A DNA stretch of 64,000 nt from DASQEH01 sp963765725 (GTDB lineage Bacteria > Actinomycetota > Actinomycetes > Propionibacteriales > Nocardioidaceae), in the NCBI GenBank assembly GCA_963765725.1, contig CAVXXI010000001.1:744001-808000 (forward strand). Reading direction: 5' to 3'. Positions 7,821 to 16,321 of this stretch are shown in pieces (within the stretch, counting starts at the first letter, position 1; each line of letters starts with the position of its first letter). The position numbers and the translations under genes are program-made. The notes under the pieces are model-generated. The model had not been told where the DNA came from and ran no database searches. It worked only from the letters and a program-made list of their open reading frames with translations.

Positions 7821-10130
7821 GTGCCCGACGAGGTTCTCGCCCCGGTCGTCGAGGAGACGGCCGCCACCGAGGGCTCGACCGCGCCCGCACGCATCCGCAC
7901 CCGGCTCGCTCGCATCGGGGCCAGGGCGTCGGCCGACCCGGTGCTCGAGCCGCTGTTCCGTACTCTGCGCGAGACCCACCCCAAGGCCGACCTGACCTCC
8001 GTGGAGCGCGCCTACAAGATCGCCGAGCACCACCACCGTGGCCAGAAGCGGCTGAGCGGCGACCTGTACATCACGCATCCCCTCGCGGTCGCGTCGATCC
8101 TGGCCGAGCTCGGCATGACGCCGCCCACCTTGTGCGCGGCGCTGCTCCACGACACGGTCGAGGACACCTCCTACACGCTGGCGCAGCTGACGAAGGACTT
8201 CGGCGACGAGGTGGGAGCACTCGTCGACGGCGTCACGAAGCTCGACAAGGTCAAGTACGGCGACTCCGCCCAGGCCGAGACGATCCGCAAGATGCTCGTC
8301 GCGATGGCGAAGGACATCAGGGTCCTCGTCATCAAGCTCGCCGACCGCCTGCACAACATGCGCACGTTGCGCTACCTGCGCAAAGAGAAGCAGGAGCGGG
8401 TCGCCAGCGAGACCCTCGAGATCTATGCACCGCTCGCCCACCGGCTCGGCATGAACACGGTCAAGTGGGAGCTCGAGGACCTCGCGTTCGCGACGCTGCA
8501 CCCGAAGGTGTACGACGAGATCGTCCGGCTGGTCGCCGAGCGCGCCCCGGCGAGGGACGAGTTCCTCGACACCGTGATCGACCAGGTGCAGGAGGACCTC
8601 CGGTCGTCGAAGATCAAGGCGACCGTGACCGGGCGGCCGAAGCACTACTACTCGATCTACCAGAAGATGATCGTGCGGGGTCGCGAGTTCACCGACATCT
8701 ACGACCTGGTGGGGATCCGGGTGCTGACCGAGTCGGTGCGCGACTGCTACGCGGTGCTGGGCGTCCTGCACGCACGGTGGAACCCTGTGCCCGGGCGGTT
8801 CAAGGACTTCATCGCGATGCCGAAGTTCAACATGTACCAGTCGCTGCACACGACCGTGATCGGCCCGGGCGGGAAGCCCGTCGAGCTGCAGATCCGTACC
8901 CACAGCATGCACCGACGGGCCGACTACGGCGTCGCCGCACACTGGAAGTACAAGGAGAACGGCCACGCGGGCGTCGACACCGACCGCAAGCTGGTAAGCC
9001 CCGACACCGGCAGCGGCGACATGCCGTGGGTCCGGCAGCTGATGGACTGGCAGCGCGAGACCGAGGACCCGGGAGAGTTCCTCGACTCGTTGCGGTTCGA
9101 GATCAACTCGTCGGAGGTTTACGTCTTCACCCCGCGCGGTGAGGTCGTCGCGCTGCCGACCGGGTCGAGCCCCGTCGACTTCGCCTACGCCATCCACACC
9201 GAGGTCGGGCATCGCTGCATCGGGGCGCGCGTCAACGGCCGCCTCGTCCCGCTGGAGTCCGAGCTCGAGCACGGCGACGTCGTCGAGATCTTCACGTCGA
9301 AGGCGCAGACGGCTGGGCCGAGCCGGGACTGGCTGACGTTCGTCAAGAGCCCGCGGGCACGCAACAAGATCCGCCAGTTCTTCACGAAGGAGCGCCGCGA
9401 GGAGGCCATCGAGCAGGGCAAGGAGGCGCTCGTGCGGCTGATGCGCCGCGAGGGGCTGCCGCTGCAGCGGATGCTCACGCACGAGACGCTGTCCGTGGTC
9501 GCCACCGAGCTCCGCCATGCCGACGTGACGGCGCTGTACGCCGCGGTGGGGGAGGGGAACACGACCGCGCAGGCGGTCCTGCGCAGGATCCTCGAGCTGT
9601 TCGGCGACGAGGCCGCGGCCGACGAGGCGGCCGAGACCGTTACCATCACCAGCGAGCGGGAGCGGCGCAAGCAGTCACCGCGAGGCGACGCCGGCGTCAT
9701 CGTCAAGGGCCTCAGCGACGTCCTGATCAAGCTGGCGCGGTGCTGTACGCCCGTACCGGGAGACGAGATCGTCGGCTTCGTGACCCGCGGGGCGGGTGTC
9801 TCGGTGCACCGCGGCGACTGCACCAACCTCAAGAGCCTCGAGCCCCAGGGTCGCATGGTGGAGGTCGAGTGGGCGCCGACGGCGCAGTCGATGTTCCTCG
9901 TCGCCATCCAGGTCGAGGGGCTCGACCGGGCCCGGCTGCTGAGCGACATCACCCGGGTGCTCTCCGACGTCCACGTGAACATCCTGTCCGCGTCGGTCGC
10001 GACGACCCGCGACCGGATCGCGAAGAGCCGGTTCACCTTCGAGATGGCAGACCCCGCGCACCTCGGACACGTGCTGAAGGCCGTACGCAACGTCGACGGC
10101 GTGTTCGACGCCTACCGCGTCACCCAATAA
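7821..10130 (+). CDS. relA: Bifunctional (p)ppGpp synthetase/hydrolase (RSH)
   Basis: The 769-residue protein has the full long-RSH layout. The HD hydrolase domain carries an intact HDTVED motif near residue 110. The synthetase domain follows (GRPKHYYSIYQKM, and RFKDFIAMP-type substrate loop), then a TGS domain (VYVFTPRGEVVALP), a helical and zinc-finger-like region (CCTPVPGDEIVGFVTRG) and a C-terminal ACT domain. Both activities should therefore be present, as in other actinobacterial Rel enzymes that control the stringent response. GTG 7821 is preceded by GTGAGGAG; a TAGACT -10-like hexamer lies near 7782. A 22-nt repeat array begins about 11 nt after its TAA. Confidence 0.96.
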   Translation: MPDEVLAPVVEETAATEGSTAPARIRTRLARIGARASADPVLEPLFRTLRETHPKADLTSVERAYKIAEHHHRGQKRLSGDLYITHPLAVASILAELGMTPPTLCAALLHDTVEDTSYTLAQLTKDFGDEVGALVDGVTKLDKVKYGDSAQAETIRKMLVAMAKDIRVLVIKLADRLHNMRTLRYLRKEKQERVASETLEIYAPLAHRLGMNTVKWELEDLAFATLHPKVYDEIVRLVAERAPARDEFLDTVIDQVQEDLRSSKIKATVTGRPKHYYSIYQKMIVRGREFTDIYDLVGIRVLTESVRDCYAVLGVLHARWNPVPGRFKDFIAMPKFNMYQSLHTTVIGPGGKPVELQIRTHSMHRRADYGVAAHWKYKENGHAGVDTDRKLVSPDTGSGDMPWVRQLMDWQRETEDPGEFLDSLRFEINSSEVYVFTPRGEVVALPTGSSPVDFAYAIHTEVGHRCIGARVNGRLVPLESELEHGDVVEIFTSKAQTAGPSRDWLTFVKSPRARNKIRQFFTKERREEAIEQGKEALVRLMRREGLPLQRMLTHETLSVVATELRHADVTALYAAVGEGNTTAQAVLRRILELFGDEAAADEAAETVTITSERERRKQSPRGDAGVIVKGLSDVLIKLARCCTPVPGDEIVGFVTRGAGVSVHRGDCTNLKSLEPQGRMVEVEWAPTAQSMFLVAIQVEGLDRARLLSDITRVLSDVHVNILSASVATTRDRIAKSRFTFEMADPAHLGHVLKAVRNVDGVFDAYRVTQ

Positions 10131-10141
10131 CCCCCCCTCCG

Positions 10142-10273
10142 CCGAGGGGCCAAGTAGTTCCCCCCGAGGGGTCACGTACTCCCCGCCGAGGAGTCAGGTA
10201 GTTCCCGCCGAGGAGTCAGGTAGTTCCCGCCGAGGAGTCAGGTAGTTCCCGCCGAGGAGTCAAGTGCTCCCGG
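10142..10273 (+). repeat. 22-nt tandem repeat array (6 units), sense downstream of relA
   Basis: CCGAG cores begin at 10142, 10164, 10186, 10208, 10230 and 10252, an exact 22-nt period with no spacers. The best unit reads CCGAGGAGTCAGG followed by TAGTTCCCG; the first two units are divergent. The array starts about 11 nt after the relA stop and faces a second array of opposite orientation. The 10274-10408 gap between them is unique sequence with no gene. Confidence 0.95.
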
Positions 10274-10408
10274 CGGGGAGCCAGGCAATGGCCGTCAAGC
10301 CATCGGTTCGCAACCCAAACGCGGATTTCTCGGCAACCGGCTACCTAGGCAGTGCACAAGGGCTCTTCTACGGGAGCACATGACTCTTGGTCCGGAACCA
10401 ACCGACCC

Positions 10409-10655
10409 CTCGCCGGGAACCAACCGACCCCTCGGCGGGAACCAACGGACCCCTCGGCGGGAACCAACGGACCCCTCGGCGGGAACTCACCGACTCCTCG
10501 GCGGGAACTCACCGACTCCTCGGCGGGAACTCACCGACTCCTCGGCGGGAACTCACCGACTCCTCGGCGGGAACTCACCGACTCCTCGGCGGGAACTCAC
10601 CGACCCCTCGGCGGGAACCAACTGACCCTTCGAGGGGGATCACCTGACCTCTCGG
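10409..10655 (-). repeat. 22-nt tandem repeat array (about 12 units), sense downstream of the DUF349 gene
   Basis: On the plus strand the core appears as CTCGG at 10431, 10453, 10475, 10497, 10519, 10541, 10563, 10585, 10607 and 10651, with degenerate units at 10409 (CTCGC) and 10629. Read on the minus strand each unit starts CCGAG, so the array follows the DUF349 gene in its own sense and meets the relA array head-on. Units 10497-10585 are almost identical. Plus-strand reading frames stay open through the array because units lack stops in that direction; they are not genes. Confidence 0.95.
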
Positions 10656-10659
10656 CGGG

Positions 10660-11895
10660 TCAGGCGCCGCCGAACTCCTGGAGGGCCTTGGCGGCCTCCT
10701 GCCGCCACGACTCCCGGGCCGCGATGCTTTCGCGCAACCCCGCCGCAGCCCGCTCGTCCCCGGACGCCTCCGCCTTCGCGAGATCGGCCCGCAGCGACGT
10801 GAGCGTCGTCTCCAGCTTCGCCACAGTGTCGCGGGCCCGAGACTGGGCCTCCGGGTTCGACCGTCGCCAGCTCACGTCCTCCGCGCCGCGGACCGCCTGC
10901 TCGACCCGCTTGAAGCGGTTCTCGAGATCCTTCACGTCACCTCGCGGCACCTTGCCGGCCGCGTCCCACCGGTCCGCGATCGACCGGAACGCCTCCTTCG
11001 CCGCGCGCAGGTCCCCGATCGGCAGCAGCTTCTCGGCCTCCTCGAGCAGGCTCCGCTTGGTCTCCGCTGCCTTGGCGTACTCGGTGTCGAGCTCGGCGTT
11101 GACCGCCGTACGGGCGGAGAAGAACACATCCTGCGCGGTCCGGAAACGCTTCCACAAGGCGTCGTCGTCGTCTCGCTGAGCGCTGCCCGCCGCCTTCCAC
11201 CGCGTCATCAAGTCGCGGTAGGCACGTGCCGTCGCCGCCCAGTCGGTCGAGGACGAGAGCTCCTCGGCCTCCGCGACCAGCTTCTCCTTCACGGCCTTCG
11301 CCGCGTCACGCTTCTGGACCAGCTCCCCGAAGTGCTGCTTGCGCCGCCGGGTGTAGGTCGTGCGCGCGGCCGAGAACCGATGCCACAGGGCGTCGTCGGA
11401 GGGCTTGTCGAGGCGCGGCAGGTCCTTCCACGCCTGCAGCAGCTCGCGGAGCCGCGTCACGCCGTTGCGCCAGTCGCTGCCCTGCGCGAGCTTCTCGGCG
11501 TCCGCCACGACCTTGTCCTTCGACGCCTTCGCCGTCTTGAGCTTGGCGGCCTTCTCCGCCTTGCGCTCTTCGCGTCGCAGGTTGATCAGCGGCTGCAGGG
11601 CGTCCAGGCGGCGCGTCAGGCCTTCGAGGTCCCCGACAACCTGCGCGTCCGCGACCGTTCCCCGCACCCGGCCGAGCGCCGACACCGCGTCCTCCGGCGA
11701 CACCGCACGTGCCTTGATCCGCTGTTCGAGCAGGCTCACCTCCGCCTCGAGTCCGTCGAAGCGGGTGCGGTAGAAGGCGAGTGCCGCCTCGGGATCGCCG
11801 CCGGGCCACTGTCCGACCGCGCGCTCGCCGTCGCCCGTACGGACGAAGACGGTCCCGTCGTCGGCGACCCGCCCGAACTGCGTGTCGTCGGTCAT
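10660..11895 (-). CDS. DUF349 repeat protein
   Basis: The protein is 411 residues, highly charged and predicted helical. It carries repeated DUF349 modules, seen in segments such as DWRNGVTRLRELLQAWKDL, DWAATARAYRDLMTRWKAAG and DLRAAKEAFRSIADRWDAAG, each about 70-80 residues apart. The family is widespread in actinobacteria but its biochemical role is unknown; coiled-coil scaffold or nucleic-acid roles have only been suggested. ATG at 11895 overlaps the upstream gene's stop (ATGA), so the two are translationally coupled. The TGA directly abuts the 22-nt repeat array. Confidence 0.85.
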   Translation of the reverse strand: MTDDTQFGRVADDGTVFVRTGDGERAVGQWPGGDPEAALAFYRTRFDGLEAEVSLLEQRIKARAVSPEDAVSALGRVRGTVADAQVVGDLEGLTRRLDALQPLINLRREERKAEKAAKLKTAKASKDKVVADAEKLAQGSDWRNGVTRLRELLQAWKDLPRLDKPSDDALWHRFSAARTTYTRRRKQHFGELVQKRDAAKAVKEKLVAEAEELSSSTDWAATARAYRDLMTRWKAAGSAQRDDDDALWKRFRTAQDVFFSARTAVNAELDTEYAKAAETKRSLLEEAEKLLPIGDLRAAKEAFRSIADRWDAAGKVPRGDVKDLENRFKRVEQAVRGAEDVSWRRSNPEAQSRARDTVAKLETTLTSLRADLAKAEASGDERAAAGLRESIAARESWRQEAAKALQEFGGA

Positions 11896-12236
11896 GGCTT
11901 CCCCTGCGATGAGCCGGAGGTGCGAGCCGAGGCGGACGTACTCGGAGCAGGCGACGTGCTGGTCGGCACCGACGACCCGGTGGAGCCCGAACCGGACTGC
12001 GTTCCGGACGAGGCCGCGCTGCTCGTGGGCGTCAGCTGCTGGTTCTTGCGGTCGTCCTCGGTCTTCCCGATGTGCAGGATCAGCCAGACGAGCGCGGCAC
12101 CGGCGACCACGGCGGCGAGTACGCCGACGGCGATCCCGATCCGGCGCGCCCGCGCGGCACGGGCAGCCCGGCGGGCGCGCTGCCGCTCCCACCGCGCCCG
12201 TGCCAGCTGCCGCTGGCGCTGCTTGCTCTTCGCCAC
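11892..12236 (-). CDS. Small single-pass membrane protein coupled to the DUF349 gene
   Basis: I do not recognise a named function. The roughly 114-residue product has a very basic N-terminus (AKSKQRQRQLARARWERQRARRA), one membrane segment (IGIAVGVLAAVVAGAALVWLIL) and an extracytoplasmic Ser/Thr/Pro-rich tail. The basic-helix-plus-TM start resembles membrane-anchored actinobacterial peptidyl-prolyl isomerases that are often found beside DUF349 genes, but here the chain stops before any isomerase domain. The start is GTG 12236, 4 nt after GGAGGT; GTG 12242 overlaps the ribosome site. The stop overlaps the DUF349 ATG. Confidence 0.6.
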   Translation of the reverse strand: MAKSKQRQRQLARARWERQRARRAARAARARRIGIAVGVLAAVVAGAALVWLILHIGKTEDDRKNQQLTPTSSAASSGTQSGSGSTGSSVPTSTSPAPSTSASARTSGSSQGKP

Positions 12237-12406
12237 AGACACCTCCGCCGATGCGCCGGTACGCGGCGCTGGACCGGTTGCTCAGTCTAGAAGCCTAGGA
12301 GCACTGCCGTACCGCCGACGACAGCATCGCTGCCCGACCAGGCTGCGCCGCGTCCCGGTCACCCTCGGTAGGCTGCTCCTTTACTTCCATCCCTGAAAGG
12401 GTGCCT
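12237..12406. promoter_or_regulatory. Divergent promoter region between the DUF349 operon and the MBL-hisS-aspS run
   Basis: This 170-nt spacer separates genes facing away from each other. On the minus strand a TAGACT -10-like hexamer lies near 12283-12288. On the plus strand TAGGCT lies near 12369-12374, about 30 nt before the MBL gene. Both are inferred from base composition and position only. Confidence 0.4.
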
Positions 12407-13096
12407 GTGCTGATCGCTGCCTTCCCGGCCGGGCCGTGGGCGACGAACTGCTACGTCGTCGCATCGGCGCCCGGCGAGGAGTGCGTCGTGATCGACCCCG
12501 GGAAGGACGCTACGGACGGGGTTGCCGACGTCGTCCGAGAGCACCGGCTGCGCCCTGCTGCAGTCCTCCTCACGCACGGCCACATCGACCACATGTGGTG
12601 TGTCGCTCCGGTCGCGGGCGCATACGACGCGGTCGCTTACATCCACCCCGCCGACCGTGCGCTGCTCGAGGACCCGCTCGCCGGCATGTCCGCAGACACC
12701 GCACGAATGCTGCCCGGCCACGATCTGCACTTCGCGGAGCCCGACGACGTGCGCGAGCTCGCTGACGGTACGGACCTGGTGCTCGCCGGCATCCGCTTCA
12801 CGGTGGACCACACTCCCGGCCACACCTGGGGGTCGGTCACGTTCCGCACGCCGTACGGCGACCAGGGGATACCCGAGCTCATGTTCGCGGGTGACCTGCT
12901 CTTCGCCGGATCCATCGGCCGTACCGACCTGCCGGGCGGTGACCACCCCACGATGCTGCGAAGCCTCGCCGCCAAGGTGCTGCCGCTCGACGACGACATC
13001 GTGGTCCTCCCGGGCCACGGCGAGCAGACCACGATCGGGCACGAGCGCCGGTCGAACCCGTACCTGGCCGGTCTCGACGTTGCCGAGAGCATCTGA
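12407..13096 (+). CDS. MBL-fold hydrolase, glyoxalase II-like
   Basis: The 229-residue protein carries the metallo-beta-lactamase zinc motif THGHIDH, a later DHTPGHTWG histidine, an FAGDLLF aspartate and a terminal PGHGEQTT histidine, so both metal sites look complete. The family hydrolyses thioesters such as hydroxyacylglutathione; in mycothiol-using actinobacteria the true thiol substrate is unknown. I prefer GTG 12407, 6 nt after GAAAGG, over GTG 12401, which would overlap the ribosome site. It is routinely found just upstream of hisS in actinobacteria. Confidence 0.85.
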   Translation: MLIAAFPAGPWATNCYVVASAPGEECVVIDPGKDATDGVADVVREHRLRPAAVLLTHGHIDHMWCVAPVAGAYDAVAYIHPADRALLEDPLAGMSADTARMLPGHDLHFAEPDDVRELADGTDLVLAGIRFTVDHTPGHTWGSVTFRTPYGDQGIPELMFAGDLLFAGSIGRTDLPGGDHPTMLRSLAAKVLPLDDDIVVLPGHGEQTTIGHERRSNPYLAGLDVAESI

Positions 13097-13102
13097 GCGT
13101 CG

Positions 13103-14467
13103 ATGAGCCGACCGACGCCACTGAGCGGCTTCCCTGAGCTGCTTCCCGCCGAGCGCAACGCCGAGCTGTCGGTCCTGGAGCACCTGCGACAGGTCTTCGA
13201 GCTGCACGGCTACAGCAACATCGAGACCCGGGTCGTGGAGCCGCTCGACCGGCTCCTGAGCAAGGGCGAGATCGACAAGGAGATCTACGTCCTGCGGAGG
13301 CTGCAGGCTGATGCCGACGCCTCCGACGCAGGTGTCGGGCTGCATTACGACCTCACGGTGCCGTTCGCGCGCTACGTCCTGGAGAACTCCGGAAAGCTCG
13401 AGTTCCCCTTCCGTCGGTACCAGATCCAGAAGGCGTGGCGCGGGGAGCGGCCGCAGGAGGGCAGGTTCCGCGAGTTCACGCAGGCCGACATCGACGTCGT
13501 GGGCAAGGACGAGCTGCCCTTCCACTACGACGTCGAGATCGCCCGGGTGATCTCCGAGGCGCTGAGCGGACTGCCGATACCGCCGCTACGGCTGCAGGTC
13601 AACAACCGCAAGCTGATCGAGGGCTTCTACCGGGGCGTGGGTACGCCGGACCCGGCGGAGACCATGCGGATCATCGACAAGCTCGACAAGGTGCCCGCTA
13701 CGGCGATCTCCACCATGCTGGTCGACGCGGGCCTCACTTCGGACCAGGCATCCAAGTGCCTCGCCCTCGCCGAGATCAGCGCCGACGACGACGGGTTCGT
13801 CAAGCGCGTGCACGACCTCGGCGTGGAAGACCCCCTGCTCCAGACTGGCCTGGACGAGCTCGCGGCCGTCGTCGAGGGATGCCGTACCTTTGCGAACGCG
13901 CGCTTCAGCGTCACCGCGGACCTGCGTATCGCCCGAGGTCTGGACTACTACACGGGCACGGTGTTCGAGACCCGGATGGACGGGTTCGACAGCCTGGGGT
14001 CGATCTGCTCCGGTGGCCGCTACGACGCGCTGGCCTCCGACGGTGCCACCACGTACCCGGGCGTCGGGATCTCGTTCGGCGTCTCGCGCACGCTCGTGCC
14101 GCTCTTCGCGCGCGGACTTCTCACCTCCACGCGCGTCGTACCGTCGGCCGTCCTCGTGGCCCTCGTCGACGAGGAGTCCCGCGCCGACAGCGACGCCATC
14201 GCCGGTCGGCTCCGCCGGCGCGGGATCGCGACCGAGGTGGCAGCGGCCGCGCAGAAGTTCGGCCGGCAGATCCGCTACGCCGACCGCCGGGGCATCCCGT
14301 ACGTCTGGTTCCCCGGCCGCGACGGCGGCTCCGACGAGGTCAGGGACATCCGCAGCGGTGTCCAGGTCGCCGCGGACGCGGACGCCTGGCGCCCCGACGA
14401 CGACGACCTGCGGCCGCGGGTGGTCGACTCCCTCGGCCCCCAGACCCCCTCCGCCGACCTCCACTGA
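13103..14467 (+). CDS. hisS: Histidyl-tRNA synthetase
   Basis: This class II synthetase charges tRNA-His. The 454-residue sequence shows motif 2 (QIQKAWRGERPQEGRF), the histidine-specific loop ARGLDYYTGTVFET, SGGRYDAL, motif 3 (GVGISFGVSR) and a C-terminal anticodon-binding domain (VALVDEESRADSDAIAGRLRR). ATG 13103 lies 6 nt after the MBL gene stop. The N-terminus, SGFPELLPAERN, is the actinobacterial type rather than the GTRD-type seen elsewhere. aspS follows. Confidence 0.95.
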   Translation: MSRPTPLSGFPELLPAERNAELSVLEHLRQVFELHGYSNIETRVVEPLDRLLSKGEIDKEIYVLRRLQADADASDAGVGLHYDLTVPFARYVLENSGKLEFPFRRYQIQKAWRGERPQEGRFREFTQADIDVVGKDELPFHYDVEIARVISEALSGLPIPPLRLQVNNRKLIEGFYRGVGTPDPAETMRIIDKLDKVPATAISTMLVDAGLTSDQASKCLALAEISADDDGFVKRVHDLGVEDPLLQTGLDELAAVVEGCRTFANARFSVTADLRIARGLDYYTGTVFETRMDGFDSLGSICSGGRYDALASDGATTYPGVGISFGVSRTLVPLFARGLLTSTRVVPSAVLVALVDEESRADSDAIAGRLRRRGIATEVAAAAQKFGRQIRYADRRGIPYVWFPGRDGGSDEVRDIRSGVQVAADADAWRPDDDDLRPRVVDSLGPQTPSADLH

Positions 14468-14482
14468 AGGAGCACGATCCTC

Positions 14483-16285
14483 GTGATTCGTACGCACGAC
14501 GCCGGCACCCTCCGCCTCGACGACGTCGGCTCGTCGGTCACCCTGGCCGGGTGGGTCGCACGCCGCCGCGACCACGGCGGGGTGGCCTTCATCGACCTGC
14601 GCGACGCGAGCGGGGTGGCCCAGGTCGTGATCCGTGACGAGGAGGCGGCCCGGCCGCTGCGCTCTGAGTACTGCCTGCGCATCGTGGGCGAGGTCGCTGC
14701 GCGCCCGGCCGGCAACGCCAACCCGCAGCTGGCGACGGGCGACATCGAGGTCGTCGCCTCGACCGTCGAGATCCTCAGCGAGTCGGCGGCGTTGCCCTTC
14801 CCGATCGAGGAGCACGCGGCGACACCCGTCGGGGAGGAGGTGCGGCTGAAGTACCGGTACCTCGACCTTCGCCGCGCGGGCATGGCGCACAACCTCCGGC
14901 TACGGGCCGAGGCGACCCGGATCATCCGCGCGGTGATGGCCGAGCACGGGTTCCTCGACATCGAGACGCCCTACCTCACCCGGTCCACCCCGGAGGGCGC
15001 CCGCGACTTCCTGGTGCCGGTGCGCCTTCAGCCGGGGTCGTGGTACGCCCTCCCGCAGTCACCCCAGCTCTTCAAGCAGCTGCTCATGGTCGCCGGGCTC
15101 GAGCGCTACTTCCAGATCGCCCGCTGCTTCCGCGACGAGGACTTCCGCGCCGACCGCCAGCCCGAGTTCAGCCAGCTCGACATCGAGCTCAGCTTCTGTG
15201 ACGCGTCCGACGTCCAGCGGATCGTCGAGGAGCTGCTGGTACGGCTCTGGCGAGAGCTGCTCGGCTACGAGATCCCGGTACCGATCCCGACGCTCACGTA
15301 CGCCGATGCCATGCGACGCTTCGGTATCGACCGGCCCGACCTGAGGTTCGGGTGCGAGCTGGTCGACTTCACCGACTACTTCGCCGACACACCGTTCCGC
15401 ATCTTCCGTGACCCCGCGCCCGGCGCGTCCGTACCGGCTCCGTCGCAGGCCTTCCACGTCGGCGCCGTGGTGATGCCCGGTGGGGCGTCCCAGCCGCGCA
15501 AGGAGCTCGACGGCTGGCAGGACTGGGCCAGGTCGCGCGGCGCCCGCGGCCTCGCCTACGTGCTGGTCGGCGACGACGGCTCGCTCGGCGGCCCCGTGGC
15601 GAAGAACCTGTCCGAGGAGGAACGGGCCGGCCTCGCCGCCCACGCCGGAGCAGCACCGGGCGACTGCGTGTTCTTCGCGGCCGGCAAGCGGTCAGAGGCG
15701 CTCAACCTGCTGGCGGCCGCGCGGATCGAGGTAGGGGAGCGCTGCGGCCTGATCGACCACGATGCCTGGGAGTTCGTCTGGGTCGTCGGCGCCCCCATGT
15801 TCGAGCCCGTCGAAGGGACCGACGGCACCCCGGCCTGGACCGCCATCCACCATCCGTTCACCGCCCCGGTCGACGAGATGGCGGCGGACTTCCACGAGCG
15901 GCCCGGTGAGGCACTGTCGAAGGCCTACGACATCGTGCTGAACGGGTCGGAGATCGGCGGCGGCTCCATCCGGATCCACCGCTCGGAGATGCAGCAGAGG
16001 GTGTTCGACGTGATCGGTCTGAGCCGCGACGAGGCGACGGGACAGTTCGGCTTCCTGCTCGACGCATTCGCGTACGGGCCGCCACCGCACGGAGGGATCG
16101 CGCTGGGGATCGACCGGTTGTGCGCACTGCTCGCCGGCGCGGAGTCCATCCGCGACGTCATCGCCTTCCCCAAGACCGCGTCTGGTGGCGATCCGCTGAC
16201 CGGCGCCCCGAGCCCGATAACGCCTGCGCAGCGCGCGGAGGCGGGCGTGGACGCGGCACCGGTTGGCGACGCGGCGGGGACGTGA
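14483..16285 (+). CDS. aspS: Aspartyl-tRNA synthetase
   Basis: This is a 600-residue bacterial-type class II enzyme: N-terminal OB-fold anticodon domain (VTLAGWVARRRDHGGVAFIDLRD), motif 2 (FQIARCFRDEDFRADRQPEF), the GAD insertion in the middle, and motif 3 (GIALGIDRL). Many actinobacteria lack AsnRS and use such an enzyme with GatCAB as a non-discriminating form; that cannot be decided here. GTG 14483 is preceded by GAAGGAG. The gene ends at 16285, 20 nt before the IS481 target duplication, so the insertion leaves it intact. Confidence 0.95.
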   Translation: MIRTHDAGTLRLDDVGSSVTLAGWVARRRDHGGVAFIDLRDASGVAQVVIRDEEAARPLRSEYCLRIVGEVAARPAGNANPQLATGDIEVVASTVEILSESAALPFPIEEHAATPVGEEVRLKYRYLDLRRAGMAHNLRLRAEATRIIRAVMAEHGFLDIETPYLTRSTPEGARDFLVPVRLQPGSWYALPQSPQLFKQLLMVAGLERYFQIARCFRDEDFRADRQPEFSQLDIELSFCDASDVQRIVEELLVRLWRELLGYEIPVPIPTLTYADAMRRFGIDRPDLRFGCELVDFTDYFADTPFRIFRDPAPGASVPAPSQAFHVGAVVMPGGASQPRKELDGWQDWARSRGARGLAYVLVGDDGSLGGPVAKNLSEEERAGLAAHAGAAPGDCVFFAAGKRSEALNLLAAARIEVGERCGLIDHDAWEFVWVVGAPMFEPVEGTDGTPAWTAIHHPFTAPVDEMAADFHERPGEALSKAYDIVLNGSEIGGGSIRIHRSEMQQRVFDVIGLSRDEATGQFGFLLDAFAYGPPPHGGIALGIDRLCALLAGAESIRDVIAFPKTASGGDPLTGAPSPITPAQRAEAGVDAAPVGDAAGT

Positions 16286-16304
16286 CCTCGCCGCAGGGAC
16301 GTGA

Positions 16305-16321
16305 CCTAGGTGTAGTTCCCC
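16305..16321 (+). repeat. Left IS end: CCTAGG target duplication plus terminal inverted repeat
   Basis: CCTAGG (16305-16310) is followed by TGTAGTTCCCC (16311-16321). The same six bases follow the right terminal repeat. An alternative reading places CTAG inside a 16-bp terminal repeat. The match to the known NCTAGN target of IS481 favours a duplication. Confidence 0.85.

Noticed and set aside
10352..10660. Long open frames in all three plus-strand phases across the 10.4-kb repeat array (repetitive Pro/Thr/Arg peptides)
   Set aside because: They result from a 22-nt unit lacking plus-strand stops, antisense to a real array. There is no ribosome site, and the repeat period shifts frame every unit.
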